A stretch of 64,000 nucleotides of DNA from assembly GCF_029193595.2 (NCBI RefSeq), contig NZ_CP135052.1, positions 434,001-498,000 of the forward strand, given 5' to 3'. Below, piece by piece: positions 39,341 to 47,485 of the stretch (the stretch's first letter is position 1; every line of letters begins with the position of its first letter). Source of the DNA: Providencia hangzhouensis (GTDB taxonomy: Bacteria; Pseudomonadota; Gammaproteobacteria; Enterobacterales; Enterobacteriaceae). The notes beneath the pieces are model-generated. The model did no database searches, was not told the DNA's origin, and saw only the letters and a list, made by a program, of their open reading frames with translations. The translations under genes and the position numbers were made by a program.

Positions 39341-39364
39341 CGATATATTATTTTTTATATAACG
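39341..39364. promoter_or_regulatory. ModE-like operator upstream of the TonB receptor gene
   Basis: CGATATAT, an 8-base spacer, then ATATAACG: an inverted repeat of CGNTATAT half-sites starting 26 bases before the receptor start codon. The form is that of molybdate-responsive ModE sites of enterobacterial mod genes as I recall them. A second match is in front of the importer genes (43953-43976). Occurrence at both promoters of one cluster that also holds modD makes chance unlikely. Confidence 0.75.
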
Positions 39365-39391
39365 ATATGCGTCATTAACCATAAGCGAATG

Positions 39392-39415
39392 CAGCCTACG
39401 AGGTAGGCTGTTTTT
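39392..39415 (+). terminator. hairpin between modD and the receptor gene
   Basis: CAGCCTAC pairs with GTAGGCTG around GAG and is followed by TTTTT on the + strand. On the strand in use the T-run precedes the stem, so it may instead end the modD transcript weakly or be a processing site. Confidence 0.5.
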
Positions 39416-39447
39416 ACAAATGATTTTTTTAACGCTAACTACTTAGG

Positions 39448-40293
39448 TTACTGCTTAAAAATATGTACTTTAATATCTCGCGGCGCTGCGTAGTAAGGGG
39501 CTGATGTAACCAATAATGGCACCCCTGTTTGTGCGAATGCTTCGATTGTTTTTAAATTAATTCCACCTGCAATGGACAGTCGACAAGGCCGACTTTGTTG
39601 TTTGGTGAGTTCTTGTAGCCGCTGAATTTGTTCAATGGGCAATTTATCTAGCTGAATAATATCGGCTTGCGCATTGATGGCAAGAATGGCTTGTTCATAG
39701 TCATCCGCCTCAACAATAATCATTTTTTCAGGGGCGGCTTGGCGTAGTGTTTTAATATGACTCACCCAATCATTTGGATTTTCAAGGCATTGGCGATGAT
39801 TGGTGAACAGTAAAATACTTTCTGCACTACCTGCTCGGTGAATAATAGCGCCCCCAGCCAAAATCGCAGTTAAGGCAAGGGGCTTAGTATGAGGAATGGT
39901 TTTTCGCGTGCACGCAAGTTGCCCATCAGGTTGATATTGATGCAAAATATTTACCATTTGCTGGGTGTAGTGGCTGACACCTCCACACCATTCCAGTACG
40001 TTTTGTACCGCTTTCCAGCCCTGATGTAAGGCCTCAATAGGCCCAATAGCACGAATTAAAACGCTTTGTGGGGCAACTTGTTGGCCATCTTGAAAGTGAC
40101 AATCACAAGTGATACCAAGTTTCTCTAACATACGTCTGGCGATGGTGACTCCACTGATGCAGCCCCCAAATTTGGATGCAAAGGTCATCACCCCCATTTG
40201 AGACTGCAAGCCGAGCGCACGGGTGGTAAGGTCGCCGTACTGGATATCATCTAGCAGTAGTTGGTCGATTAATGCATCAGGCACATAAATCAT
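39448..40293 (-). CDS. modD: ModD, NadC-like molybdenum-associated phosphoribosyltransferase homologue
   Basis: 281 residues of the ModD branch of the nicotinate-nucleotide pyrophosphorylase (NadC) fold: LLLDDIQYGDLTTRALG at the start, EWCGGVSHYTQQMV, CTRKTIPHTKPLALTAILAGG, HRAGSAESILLFTNHR, DIIQLDKLPIEQI and SIAGGINLKTIEAFAQTGVPLLVTS. ModD occurs in molybdate transport operons (for example of Rhodobacter); its reaction is not established. The start overlaps the methyltransferase stop (ATGA), so the two are translationally coupled. It is the last gene of the five-gene importer operon and a main reason for assigning the cluster to molybdenum. Confidence 0.85.
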   Translation of the reverse strand: MIYVPDALIDQLLLDDIQYGDLTTRALGLQSQMGVMTFASKFGGCISGVTIARRMLEKLGITCDCHFQDGQQVAPQSVLIRAIGPIEALHQGWKAVQNVLEWCGGVSHYTQQMVNILHQYQPDGQLACTRKTIPHTKPLALTAILAGGAIIHRAGSAESILLFTNHRQCLENPNDWVSHIKTLRQAAPEKMIIVEADDYEQAILAINAQADIIQLDKLPIEQIQRLQELTKQQSRPCRLSIAGGINLKTIEAFAQTGVPLLVTSAPYYAAPRDIKVHIFKQ

Positions 40294-41108
40294 AATATCA
40301 GTTCCGATTCATCGACCACATCCCAAGAGACCATTGCCCAATCTCTGGATGGATAAGGGATTGTTTTGCCTAGTGCCGCTTGTTCATCATAATACTGACG
40401 TAAGATAGCGGTTTCTTCTGGTGTAATATTTTTAAGGGACCAATTGACACTGTCAGTGAAAGTGTCAAAGCTATCAAATCCACCTTTATTTGGACTTTTA
40501 ATAAAATCAACGCGTGCATTGATGCCCATTTGATGCAATATATTCACTGCATAAATATAGGTGGGTAAACGAACCACTTCGCGGCCTATTTTGCGAATTA
40601 TTTTTTCATCAATAAATGTTGGGTTGATGGTATGGGTCGTGTATACCCGCAATTTTGTTTGGCGATTAAGCTTCAGTAAGGCTGCTTTTAAATCATCAAC
40701 GAGTGTTGAGCGTGACGCTACTGAAATATCGACTTTGGGTAATGAACTCCAGTCATCTTCCCATGCCAGTTGTTCAAAGCGCGCATTGGGAATATTTAAT
40801 TCTTTCGCCCGCAGTTCAGCCATTTCGAGCATGCCGCGGCTATAATCAATACCTATAGTTTCCTTGAATTCATTAGCAAGGCAAAGGCTAACGGAACCTG
40901 GGCCACAGCCCACATCAAGCAAAGTTTCAGCGCCTGCCAAATCCATTAATTCACGAAAGCGCACTAAGTATGGGTCATGGGGATTAGCGCAAGTTTGCGC
41001 CATTTGTTGTGCTTTTTTATCCCAATGCTCTGGCTCTTTGCGGCTTCGTTGGGCTTGTTGCATATGTTTCTGATACATTTTTGCAAAATCGATTTGATTA
41101 ATTAACAT
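40290..41108 (-). CDS. class I SAM-dependent methyltransferase
   Basis: 272 residues. Rossmann-fold methyltransferase: SAM motif I LLDVGCGPGSVSLCLANEF at about 60-78, motif II acidic GIDYSRGMLEMAE, motif III with VDISVASRSTLVDDL, where the usual NPPY is absent, so this is not an N6-adenine methylase. Substrate unknown. It is sandwiched between the ABC ATPase gene (11 bases upstream) and modD (4-base overlap), a fixed place that argues for a role with the imported metal compound, such as altering a chelator, but this is inference. Confidence 0.82.
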   Translation of the reverse strand: MLINQIDFAKMYQKHMQQAQRSRKEPEHWDKKAQQMAQTCANPHDPYLVRFRELMDLAGAETLLDVGCGPGSVSLCLANEFKETIGIDYSRGMLEMAELRAKELNIPNARFEQLAWEDDWSSLPKVDISVASRSTLVDDLKAALLKLNRQTKLRVYTTHTINPTFIDEKIIRKIGREVVRLPTYIYAVNILHQMGINARVDFIKSPNKGGFDSFDTFTDSVNWSLKNITPEETAILRQYYDEQAALGKTIPYPSRDWAMVSWDVVDESELIL

Positions 41109-41119
41109 GATCCCTGACC

Positions 41120-41887
41120 TTAACTAGAAAATGTTGATGGAAGCTGAAAGTGAGATTGAATGCTGTGTTTATCCACATTATAAAGTGCTGCCAAGTTAGT
41201 AAGTGTTAACATACATTTTGATAACCCTTGTCTGGCTTTTTGCTGTTTATCGAGCAAAATGACATTGTCAGCGATGGCTGCGGCATGCTGTGGGTGATGG
41301 GTTGACATCAATATCGTCATACCATGGGATTTAAGCTTTTCAATTTGCTCAAGCAAGCGAATTTGGTTACCAAAATCAAGGCTAGCGGCAGGCTCATCCA
41401 TAATTAGAAGTAATGGTTTTTGTATTAAAGCCCTTGCTATCAATACTAACTGTTTTTCTCCGCCACTAAGCGTGCTGTATAGCCGTGTTGCCAAATGTGA
41501 AATGCCAAGGTGCTTTAGTTGTTGATATGCTAAATTTTTTTCGGTCTCTTTAGGGACTGAAAATAATGAAATATGGGGAGTTAAGCCCATCATGACCATA
41601 TCGACTACAGTGAAAGTAAAGGGGGTATCATGGGCTTGGGGAACATAGGCGACAGTTTTGGCTATTTCGCGTGGTTTAAAAGTTTGAATTCCTTGCCCAT
41701 TGAGTAGGATCTCGCCTTTAATTGCAGGTAATAACCCCAGTAAAGTTTTCATTAAGGTGGTTTTACCGCAGCCATTTGCACCTAATAAGCAGCTAATCTC
41801 CCCCTTAGGTAATGAAAGATTAATGCCATCAATGATAGCTGTGCTATGATAACCAATTGCGACCTCTTGCAAAGATACAATGCTCAT
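41120..41887 (-). CDS. ABC importer ATPase (FepC/BtuD type)
   Basis: 255 residues. Drives uptake of a metal chelate. Walker A GANGCGKTTLMKTL at about 34-47, Q-loop VAYVPQAH, signature LSGGEKQLVLIARAL, Walker B LLIMDEPAASLD, H-loop STHHPQH. Closest in type to the ATPases of type II importers for iron siderophores, B12 and, in Haemophilus, molybdate/tungstate (MolC). Start overlaps the permease stop as ATGA. Confidence 0.92.
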   Translation of the reverse strand: MSIVSLQEVAIGYHSTAIIDGINLSLPKGEISCLLGANGCGKTTLMKTLLGLLPAIKGEILLNGQGIQTFKPREIAKTVAYVPQAHDTPFTFTVVDMVMMGLTPHISLFSVPKETEKNLAYQQLKHLGISHLATRLYSTLSGGEKQLVLIARALIQKPLLLIMDEPAASLDFGNQIRLLEQIEKLKSHGMTILMSTHHPQHAAAIADNVILLDKQQKARQGLSKCMLTLTNLAALYNVDKHSIQSHFQLPSTFSS

Positions 41888-42900
41888 CTCACCCGCCTTG
41901 TCTGCAATAAAATAGCTAAAAAGAAGGGCGCACCGATTGCAGAGGTTAAAATGCCTATGGGTAATTCAATCGCGGCGATAGTACGTGCTAAGGTATCAGT
42001 AATGAGTAATAAAATAGCTCCAATTGCCAGTGATGCAGGGAGCTGATAGCGAAAGTTAGCACCCACTATCATTCGGGTAATATGTGGCACAATCAAGCCT
42101 ATCCAACCAATAATTCCAGCAATAGAAACAGCGCTTGCCGTGAGCAGTGTGGCACAAATAATGAAGGTAGCTCGAGTTAAACTGACATTGATCCCAAGGC
42201 TTTTAGCTTCTTCATCGGATAAGCTGAGTAAATTCATGCGCCAGCGCAATAATAATAGTGGAATAATACCGATAACCATCAGAGGTAATACTGACATTAA
42301 ATCTGCTTGGGTAATTGATGATAACCCACCTAATAGCCAAAACGTGATGGAAGGCAACTGGGTGTAAGGGTCTGCAAGAATTTTCATCAATGAAATTGCT
42401 GAACCACATAACGCACTGATAGCGACACCGACAAGAACCAAAGATAAAATGGGGTCATGTTGACGCGCTAGTCGGGCAATAAAGCACACTAAAGTAACGG
42501 TAATTAGGCCACCAATAAATGCACTTAGCTGAATGTAAAATAATGATTGCCCAAAAAAAATACCGATAACAGCCCCCACGCCAGCACCCGCTGAAACCCC
42601 TAAAATATCTGGTGAAACCAATGGATTGCGGAACATTCCCTGATAAGCAGCACCTGCAATAGCCAGTCCTCCACCAATAACAATAGCGGCTAATGTGCGC
42701 GGGAATCGTATTTGCCAGAACACGGTTTCATGCCGCGGATTACTCAACTCGCTGTGAGAAGGTAACTGACTAATGAGCAGGTGGTAAAGCTCATTTAGTG
42801 TAAGTGAGTACTTACCACTTATTAAGGCGATAATAAAGCTTATTAATAAAACAGCGATTAATAAAAGGGATTTTCCGCCTTGTTTCAATACACCATTCAT
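41884..42900 (-). CDS. ABC importer permease (FecCD/BtuC type)
   Basis: 338 residues, about ten transmembrane helices. Family blocks: FWQIRFPRTLAAIVIGGGLAIAG, AYQGMFRNPLVSPDILGVSAGAG, WLLGGLSSIT, GIIGWIGLIVPHITRMIVG. I take the ATG at 42900, which overlaps the binding-protein stop as ATGA; an in-frame TTG at 42918 would give an extra six residues. Works with the ATPase and the Tat-exported binding protein. Same family as MolB, the Haemophilus molybdate/tungstate permease. Confidence 0.93.
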   Translation of the reverse strand: MNGVLKQGGKSLLLIAVLLISFIIALISGKYSLTLNELYHLLISQLPSHSELSNPRHETVFWQIRFPRTLAAIVIGGGLAIAGAAYQGMFRNPLVSPDILGVSAGAGVGAVIGIFFGQSLFYIQLSAFIGGLITVTLVCFIARLARQHDPILSLVLVGVAISALCGSAISLMKILADPYTQLPSITFWLLGGLSSITQADLMSVLPLMVIGIIPLLLLRWRMNLLSLSDEEAKSLGINVSLTRATFIICATLLTASAVSIAGIIGWIGLIVPHITRMIVGANFRYQLPASLAIGAILLLITDTLARTIAAIELPIGILTSAIGAPFFLAILLQTRRVR

Positions 42901-43934
42901 GATTTTTCCATGAGCCAATCAACCTGCTCTAAAGTCAGTGGAGAATGGTAAAAATGGGTAAAAAATTCAGCAATATCATGCTTGATATTTTCGGCAATAC
43001 TCTTATCGAAATGGCTCTGTAGCCGTCTCATGCCGAGTAAGCGGTTAACCCCCGGAGGCCCATCTAACCAGCCAAATGGCATACCGCTGAAAACCAGTAA
43101 CTGGTTGTTAGTAATGGCATCTAGCCCTTTCCATAATGCAGAGTTTGTGATCAATTCAATGGCTTCGTCATATTGCGTTATAATGATGTCAGGGTTCCAT
43201 TGATATAATTGCTCCATAGAAACCGTTGTCAGTCCATGGAAGTTAGGGATATCAACTACATTACGCAAACCAAGCATTTCAATGGCTTCAGTATGAATTG
43301 AGCCTTTAGCGCCGGTTTCTAAACCTTTTGCCCCTCTCGCGAGGTAAAAACTTAGTGATTTCTGTTGGTTTTGATGAGCAAATAAGGCAGCATCATCAAT
43401 ATAGCGTTGAGCAAGTTGGCCTAACTTTTGAGCCTGTGGGATAACGCCTAAAACCTCACCGAGTTGCATAAGCTGTTGTGGCGCATCTTTTAACCCTCCA
43501 GCCATTAATAAATAAGGTACATGGGTTTGTTGGGCAACCTTTTCTGCTTGTGAAAGATAGGTATCATTAATATTACCAGTATCAATAATTAAATCTGGGT
43601 TATAGGATAGAAGCTGTTCTAAGGAAAGCGTACTGCCTCGACCTGCTAAACGACCATATACGGGTAATTCGAGCCATTGCGCTGCAAAAAGGCCACTGTG
43701 TCCTTTTTTCAGTGAAATTGAGGAAAATCCCACCATTTTTTCGGGAGCTAATGCGAACATCAATAGATCAGAAGGGGGGCCTGAGCTGATGACGCGTTGA
43801 ATATCCTTTGGCGTCGGAAGATGACCAAATAAAGCTTTTTCAACGGCTGGACGAGTTTGTGCGAAGCTCGGCAAACTGTAAAAAGCAGCAAGTACTGCAC
43901 TTGATTTAAGGAACTGCCTACGATTGATCGCCAT
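42897..43934 (-). CDS. periplasmic metal-compound-binding protein, Tat-exported
   Basis: 345 residues, FecB/BtuF-type solute-binding protein with two lobes joined by a long helix (SYNPDLIIDTGN in lobe 1, QWNPDIIITQYDEAIELI in lobe 2). The N-terminus MAINRRQFLKSSAVLAAFYS is a textbook twin-arginine signal, unusual for this family, suggesting folding or ligand loading in the cytoplasm. First gene of the importer operon, with a ModE-like operator 19 bases upstream of the start codon. The likely ligand is a molybdenum/tungsten oxyanion or complex, by context. Confidence 0.88.
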   Translation of the reverse strand: MAINRRQFLKSSAVLAAFYSLPSFAQTRPAVEKALFGHLPTPKDIQRVISSGPPSDLLMFALAPEKMVGFSSISLKKGHSGLFAAQWLELPVYGRLAGRGSTLSLEQLLSYNPDLIIDTGNINDTYLSQAEKVAQQTHVPYLLMAGGLKDAPQQLMQLGEVLGVIPQAQKLGQLAQRYIDDAALFAHQNQQKSLSFYLARGAKGLETGAKGSIHTEAIEMLGLRNVVDIPNFHGLTTVSMEQLYQWNPDIIITQYDEAIELITNSALWKGLDAITNNQLLVFSGMPFGWLDGPPGVNRLLGMRRLQSHFDKSIAENIKHDIAEFFTHFYHSPLTLEQVDWLMEKS

Positions 43935-43952
43935 AGTCTAATTTCATCTATT

Positions 43953-43976
43953 CGTTATAATAATAATTATATAGCG
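43953..43976. promoter_or_regulatory. ModE-like operator upstream of the importer operon
   Basis: CGTTATAA, an 8-base spacer, ATATAGCG: the same half-site pair and spacing as at 39341-39364 with one change per arm. It lies 19 bases from the binding-protein start codon. Confidence 0.7.
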
Positions 43977-44045
43977 CGAAAATTAGCGGAGTCATGATAG
44001 AGAGTCAACTATAAAAATCGCATTGTTCGGAAAATTCGACATTTA

Positions 44046-44061
44046 TGTGATGTAAATCAGT
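44046..44061. promoter_or_regulatory. weak CRP-like site before gntR
   Basis: TGTGATGTAAATCAGT matches TGTGA-N6-TCACA at eight of ten positions, 74 bases before the gntR start codon. Tentative. Confidence 0.35.
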
Positions 44062-44134
44062 AACAAAGATTGCTATCCATTAACAGATAGCAGAACATGG
44101 TTATCGTTAACGAATTGGATATCGCTTTGAACTT

Positions 44135-45130
44135 ATGAAGAAAAAAAGACCTTCTCTACAGGATGTTGCCGACCAAGTTGGCGTCACAAAAATGACGGTA
44201 AGTCGTTTTCTACGAAACCCAGAGCAGGTTTCAGAAGCTTTACGTGAGAAAATCGCCCAAGCTGTGGAGGCTTCCGGGTATATTCCAAATAAGGCGCCCG
44301 ATATTTTATCGAATTCAACTAGCCATGCTATTGGGGTGTTGCTTCCTTCATTAACTAACCAAGTTTTTGCCGAAGTGATTCGTGGAATTGAAGCCGTGAC
44401 AGACCGCCATGGCTACCAAACCATGCTCGCTCACTATGGTTATTTGCCCGAAAAAGAAGAAGAGCGGCTGACTTCACTACTTTCTTATAATATTGATGGT
44501 GTGATTTTAGCCGAACGGACACACACTGAACGAACGCTGCGTATGTTGAAAACCGCGGGGATCCCCGTTGTTGAGATTATGGATAGCGTTTCTCCTTGCC
44601 TAGATATTGCAGTTGGTATTGATAACTTTGAAGCGTCTCGCCAAATGACTCGGGCGATGATTGAGCGTGGCTGCCGTAAGGTTGTGTACTTAGGCGCAAG
44701 ACATGATGAACGTACTTTTATTCGTTTAAAGGGTTATGAGCAGGCAATGCTCGATGCTAATCTTGAACCACGTAATGTGATGACGCAGGCTAGCTCATCG
44801 TATTCGCTAGGCGCCCAACTACTGCACGACTGCCGTGCTAAATACCCAGATACCGACGGCTTATTCTGTACCAATGATGACTTAGCGATAGGGGCTATTT
44901 TTGAATGTCAACGTTTAGGGATTCAAATTCCACAAGACCTTGCTATTTCAGGTTTTCATGGTCACGACGTAGGGCAAGTGATGACGCCAAAACTGGCGAG
45001 TATTTTGACGCCAAGAGACCAAATGGGGCGTAAGGCGGCAGAAGTCTTGTTGGCAAGAATGTCGGGTAAGAAGCTAACGGATACGCATTTTGATGTGGGG
45101 TTTTGTGTCCTTACTGGCGAAAGTATCTAA
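44135..45130 (+). CDS. gntR: gluconate utilisation repressor GntR (LacI family)
   Basis: 331 residues, E. coli length. N-terminal helix-turn-helix (about 6-28, LQDVADQVGVTKMTVSRFLR) plus the hinge; effector domain with SHAIGVLLPSLTNQVFAEVIRG, LLSYNIDGVILAERTHT, DGLFCTNDDLAIGAIFE and AISGFHGHDVGQ. It represses gluconate transport, gluconokinase and edd-eda until gluconate binds. Three perfect or near-perfect GntR palindromes lie in this window (4865-4882, 45433-45448, 45447-45462), next to edd and gntK. Placed upstream of gntKU as in E. coli. Confidence 0.96.
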   Translation: MKKKRPSLQDVADQVGVTKMTVSRFLRNPEQVSEALREKIAQAVEASGYIPNKAPDILSNSTSHAIGVLLPSLTNQVFAEVIRGIEAVTDRHGYQTMLAHYGYLPEKEEERLTSLLSYNIDGVILAERTHTERTLRMLKTAGIPVVEIMDSVSPCLDIAVGIDNFEASRQMTRAMIERGCRKVVYLGARHDERTFIRLKGYEQAMLDANLEPRNVMTQASSSYSLGAQLLHDCRAKYPDTDGLFCTNDDLAIGAIFECQRLGIQIPQDLAISGFHGHDVGQVMTPKLASILTPRDQMGRKAAEVLLARMSGKKLTDTHFDVGFCVLTGESI

Positions 45131-45132
45131 TT

Positions 45133-45259
45133 ATTCCTCGTCATACTTCGCGCTGTCGCGTTGTTGCCTGTACTCGCCAACCCTAGTCACATACTTATGT
45201 ATGCTCCTAGGGCTTGACTCGCTTGGCGCCTAGCGACAACACGAACTATTTAGAGGAAT
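45133..45259. repeat. single ERIC-like element, 127 bases
   Basis: Ends are inverted (ATTCCTC at 45133 and GAGGAAT at 45253-45259). Inside, CGTCATACTTCGCGCTGTCG is mirrored near the right end by CGACAACACGAACTATTTAG, and the centre holds CACATACTTATGTATGCTC. Length (127) and layout equal those of ERIC elements; the 16656-16990 array shares CATACTT and GTATGCTC motifs. Confidence 0.8.
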
Positions 45260-45432
45260 GCTTTAAGGGGAGTAATAAAGTTTAAATATACTTTTTGTTT
45301 TTTGTTTCTATATTGATTGCGAGTTTTGCTTTGTTCTTTACCTGCCTCTTCTGAAGTCAGTTTGAGAGTATCATCACAGATCTGTTTTCTTCTTCACCAA
45401 TTTGATTGCCAAATAAATCCGCACTGATGATA

Positions 45433-45448
45433 ATGTTACCCGTAACTT
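45433..45448. promoter_or_regulatory. GntR operator 1 upstream of gntK
   Basis: ATGTTACCCGTAACTT differs from the perfect palindrome at the centre and at the right edge. It overlaps the next operator by two bases. Confidence 0.8.
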
Positions 45449-45462
45449 GTTACCGGTAACAA
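45447..45462. promoter_or_regulatory. GntR operator 2 upstream of gntK
   Basis: TTGTTACCGGTAACAA is a perfect palindrome with the same TGTTACCGGTAACA core as the edd operator, 53 bases before the gntK start codon. Confidence 0.92.
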
Positions 45463-45515
45463 AAACCGGTTTTTAACTAAAGCCAGGACAATAGTGAATA
45501 TCTGAGGAGTTTCCT

Positions 45516-46055
45516 ATGAATGATACCCAAAAACAAAACTATACATTTGTACTAATGGGGGTATCGGGTAGTGGTAAGTCTGCTGTTGCTACCGGTGTTG
45601 CACAGCAACTACAAGCTGCTTTCCTTGATGGTGACTTTCTTCACCCTAAATCAAATATTTTAAAAATGGCATCTGGCCATGCATTAAATGATGACGACCG
45701 TAAACCTTGGTTAGTCGCACTAAATAATGCCATTTTTGCAATGCAAAGAACCAATAAGATATCACTGGTAGTTAGCTCTGCACTGAAAAAAAGCTATCGT
45801 GATATCTTAAGAGAGGGGAACCACAACCTCTATTTTATTTACCTAAAAGGTGATGCGGTTGTTATTGAAGAAAGATTGAAAGCACGTAAAGGGCATTTCT
45901 TTAAGCCTGAAATGCTGAAATCGCAATTTGATGCCTTACAAGAACCTGGCGCGGATGAACCTGATGTGCAGGTTGTTGATATTCGCCCATCCTTAGAAAA
46001 CGTGATTGAAAATACGTGTTCTACTATTCGTAAGATTGTCGCTGGAGATAACTAA
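45516..46055 (+). CDS. gntK: gluconokinase
   Basis: Phosphorylates gluconate to 6-phosphogluconate, feeding Edd. 179 residues (175 in E. coli). P-loop GVSGSGKSAVA at about 16-26, DGDFLHPKSNILKMASGHALND with the substrate-binding residues, and VSSALKKSYRDILR. GAGGAG lies ahead of the ATG. The stop overlaps the gntU start by one base (TAATG), so the two are translated together. Under the tandem GntR operators. Confidence 0.95.
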   Translation: MNDTQKQNYTFVLMGVSGSGKSAVATGVAQQLQAAFLDGDFLHPKSNILKMASGHALNDDDRKPWLVALNNAIFAMQRTNKISLVVSSALKKSYRDILREGNHNLYFIYLKGDAVVIEERLKARKGHFFKPEMLKSQFDALQEPGADEPDVQVVDIRPSLENVIENTCSTIRKIVAGDN

Positions 46056-47410
46056 TGAATACCCCAGAAACATTAAGCACGTTAACGCTCGTGCTGACGG
46101 CAGTCGGCTCTGTCGTTTTACTGCTTTTTTTAGTGATGTATGCTCGTTTACATGCTTTTGTTGCACTCATGATTGTTTCTATTGGTGCCGGTTTATTTTC
46201 AGGTATGCCAGTACAACAGATCACGGAAACCATGCAAAAAGGAATGGCGGGAACCTTAGGTTTTCTTGCTATCGTAGTCGCTCTTGGGGCAATGTTCGGT
46301 AAAATTTTACATGAAACAGGGGCATTAGATCAGATTGCGAATAAGCTACTTAACCTATTCGGTGAAAAGAATGCTCACTATGCAGTGGGTGTCGCAGGGC
46401 TGATTTGTGCGCTACCACTCTTCTTTGATGTGGCTATTGTCTTGTTAATTGGTGTGGTGTTTGCGGTAGCGAACCGCACAGGCCATAACGTTGTTCGCCT
46501 TGCTATTCCATTATTTGCTGGGGTAGCCGCTGCGGCAGCGTTTTTATTACCGGGGCCAACACCAATGCTCGTTGCATCACAAATGGGGGCAGACTATGGC
46601 TGGATGATTTTAATTGGTCTGTGTGCTGCTATCCCAGGTATGATTTTAGCGGGGCCATTATTTGGTAAGTTTATCAGTAACTTTGTTCATATTGATATTC
46701 CAGCAGATTATCAAGCGCCAAATACAGAACATGGCAAAATGCCAAGCTTTGGATTTAGCTTGTGTTTAGTGCTTTTCCCGTTGGTATTAGTGGGTTTAAA
46801 AACAATCGGAACGCATTTAGTTGAAAAAGGAACCCCCCTTGAGCATTGGTTAGAGTTTATCGGTCACCCTTTCACCGCATTACTGTTAGCGTGTTTACTG
46901 GCGATTTATGGCCTAGGTTTCCGTTATGGTATGGATAAAGAAAAAGTCATGGCGATTTGTTCCGCAGCGATTCAACCTGCTGGGATCATTTTACTTGTGA
47001 CGGGTGCTGGTGGCGTATTCAAACAAATTTTAGTGGATTCAGGTGTAGGCCCTGCACTAGGTGACTCTTTAATTGGTGCTGGTTTACCAATTGCTGTTGC
47101 TTGCTTTGTATTAGCGGGTGCAGTGCGTGTCATTCAAGGTTCTGCAACGGTTGCATGTTTAACAGCGGTAGGTTTAGTGCTACCTGTTATCAGTGAGTTA
47201 GGTTACTCAGGAGCACAGCTGGCAGCATTAGCTATCTGTATTTCTGGCGGTTCATTGATCTTAAGCCACGTGAATGACTCTGGTTTCTGGTTATATGGAA
47301 AATTCACTGGTGCGACAGAAGCGCAAACGCTAAAAACATGGACGGTAATGGAAACTATCCTTGGTACGACAGGGGCAATTGTCGGTATGGTGTTCTTCAT
47401 GTTCTTGTAA
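46055..47410 (+). CDS. gntU: gluconate permease GntU
   Basis: 451-residue inner-membrane gluconate:proton symporter of the GntP family, about 12 transmembrane helices. It matches E. coli GntU most closely (446 residues): LTLVLTAVGSVVLLLFLVM, GMAGTLGFLAIVVALGAMFG, PLFAGVAAAAAFLLPGPTPM, ASQMGADYGWMILIGL, HVNDSGFWLYGKFTGATEAQ. Translationally coupled to gntK and followed by a good terminator. Supplies the substrate for GntK and, through 6-phosphogluconate, for Edd-Eda at the far end of the window. Confidence 0.93.
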   Translation: MNTPETLSTLTLVLTAVGSVVLLLFLVMYARLHAFVALMIVSIGAGLFSGMPVQQITETMQKGMAGTLGFLAIVVALGAMFGKILHETGALDQIANKLLNLFGEKNAHYAVGVAGLICALPLFFDVAIVLLIGVVFAVANRTGHNVVRLAIPLFAGVAAAAAFLLPGPTPMLVASQMGADYGWMILIGLCAAIPGMILAGPLFGKFISNFVHIDIPADYQAPNTEHGKMPSFGFSLCLVLFPLVLVGLKTIGTHLVEKGTPLEHWLEFIGHPFTALLLACLLAIYGLGFRYGMDKEKVMAICSAAIQPAGIILLVTGAGGVFKQILVDSGVGPALGDSLIGAGLPIAVACFVLAGAVRVIQGSATVACLTAVGLVLPVISELGYSGAQLAALAICISGGSLILSHVNDSGFWLYGKFTGATEAQTLKTWTVMETILGTTGAIVGMVFFMFL

Positions 47411-47451
47411 TGTATTTTATGAAAATACATCAGAGCTAAATGTATTGAATT

Positions 47452-47482
47452 AAAACGCCCGCTATTAAGTGGGCGTTTTGCT
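47452..47482. terminator. terminator between gntU and the sii-like ABC gene
   Basis: AAAACGCCC (47452-47460) pairs with GGGCGTTTT (47471-47479). A- and T-runs on both sides serve both convergent transcripts. Confidence 0.85.
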
Positions 47483-47485
47483 TAT

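Larger units (their letters stand above)
45131..45515 (+). other. gntR-gntK intergenic region
   Basis: 385 bases: an ERIC-like element (45133-45259), about 170 bases without recognisable content, and the tandem GntR operators just before gntK. No gene. Confidence 0.7.

Noticed and set aside
37318-43934. Iron-siderophore uptake cluster under Fur
   Set aside because: I see no Fur-box-like repeat at either promoter, whereas both have ModE-like sites and the operon contains modD; iron remains possible but is less supported.
46006-46302. 98-codon frame overlapping the gntK-gntU junction
   Set aside because: Out of frame with both conserved genes and without family similarity.
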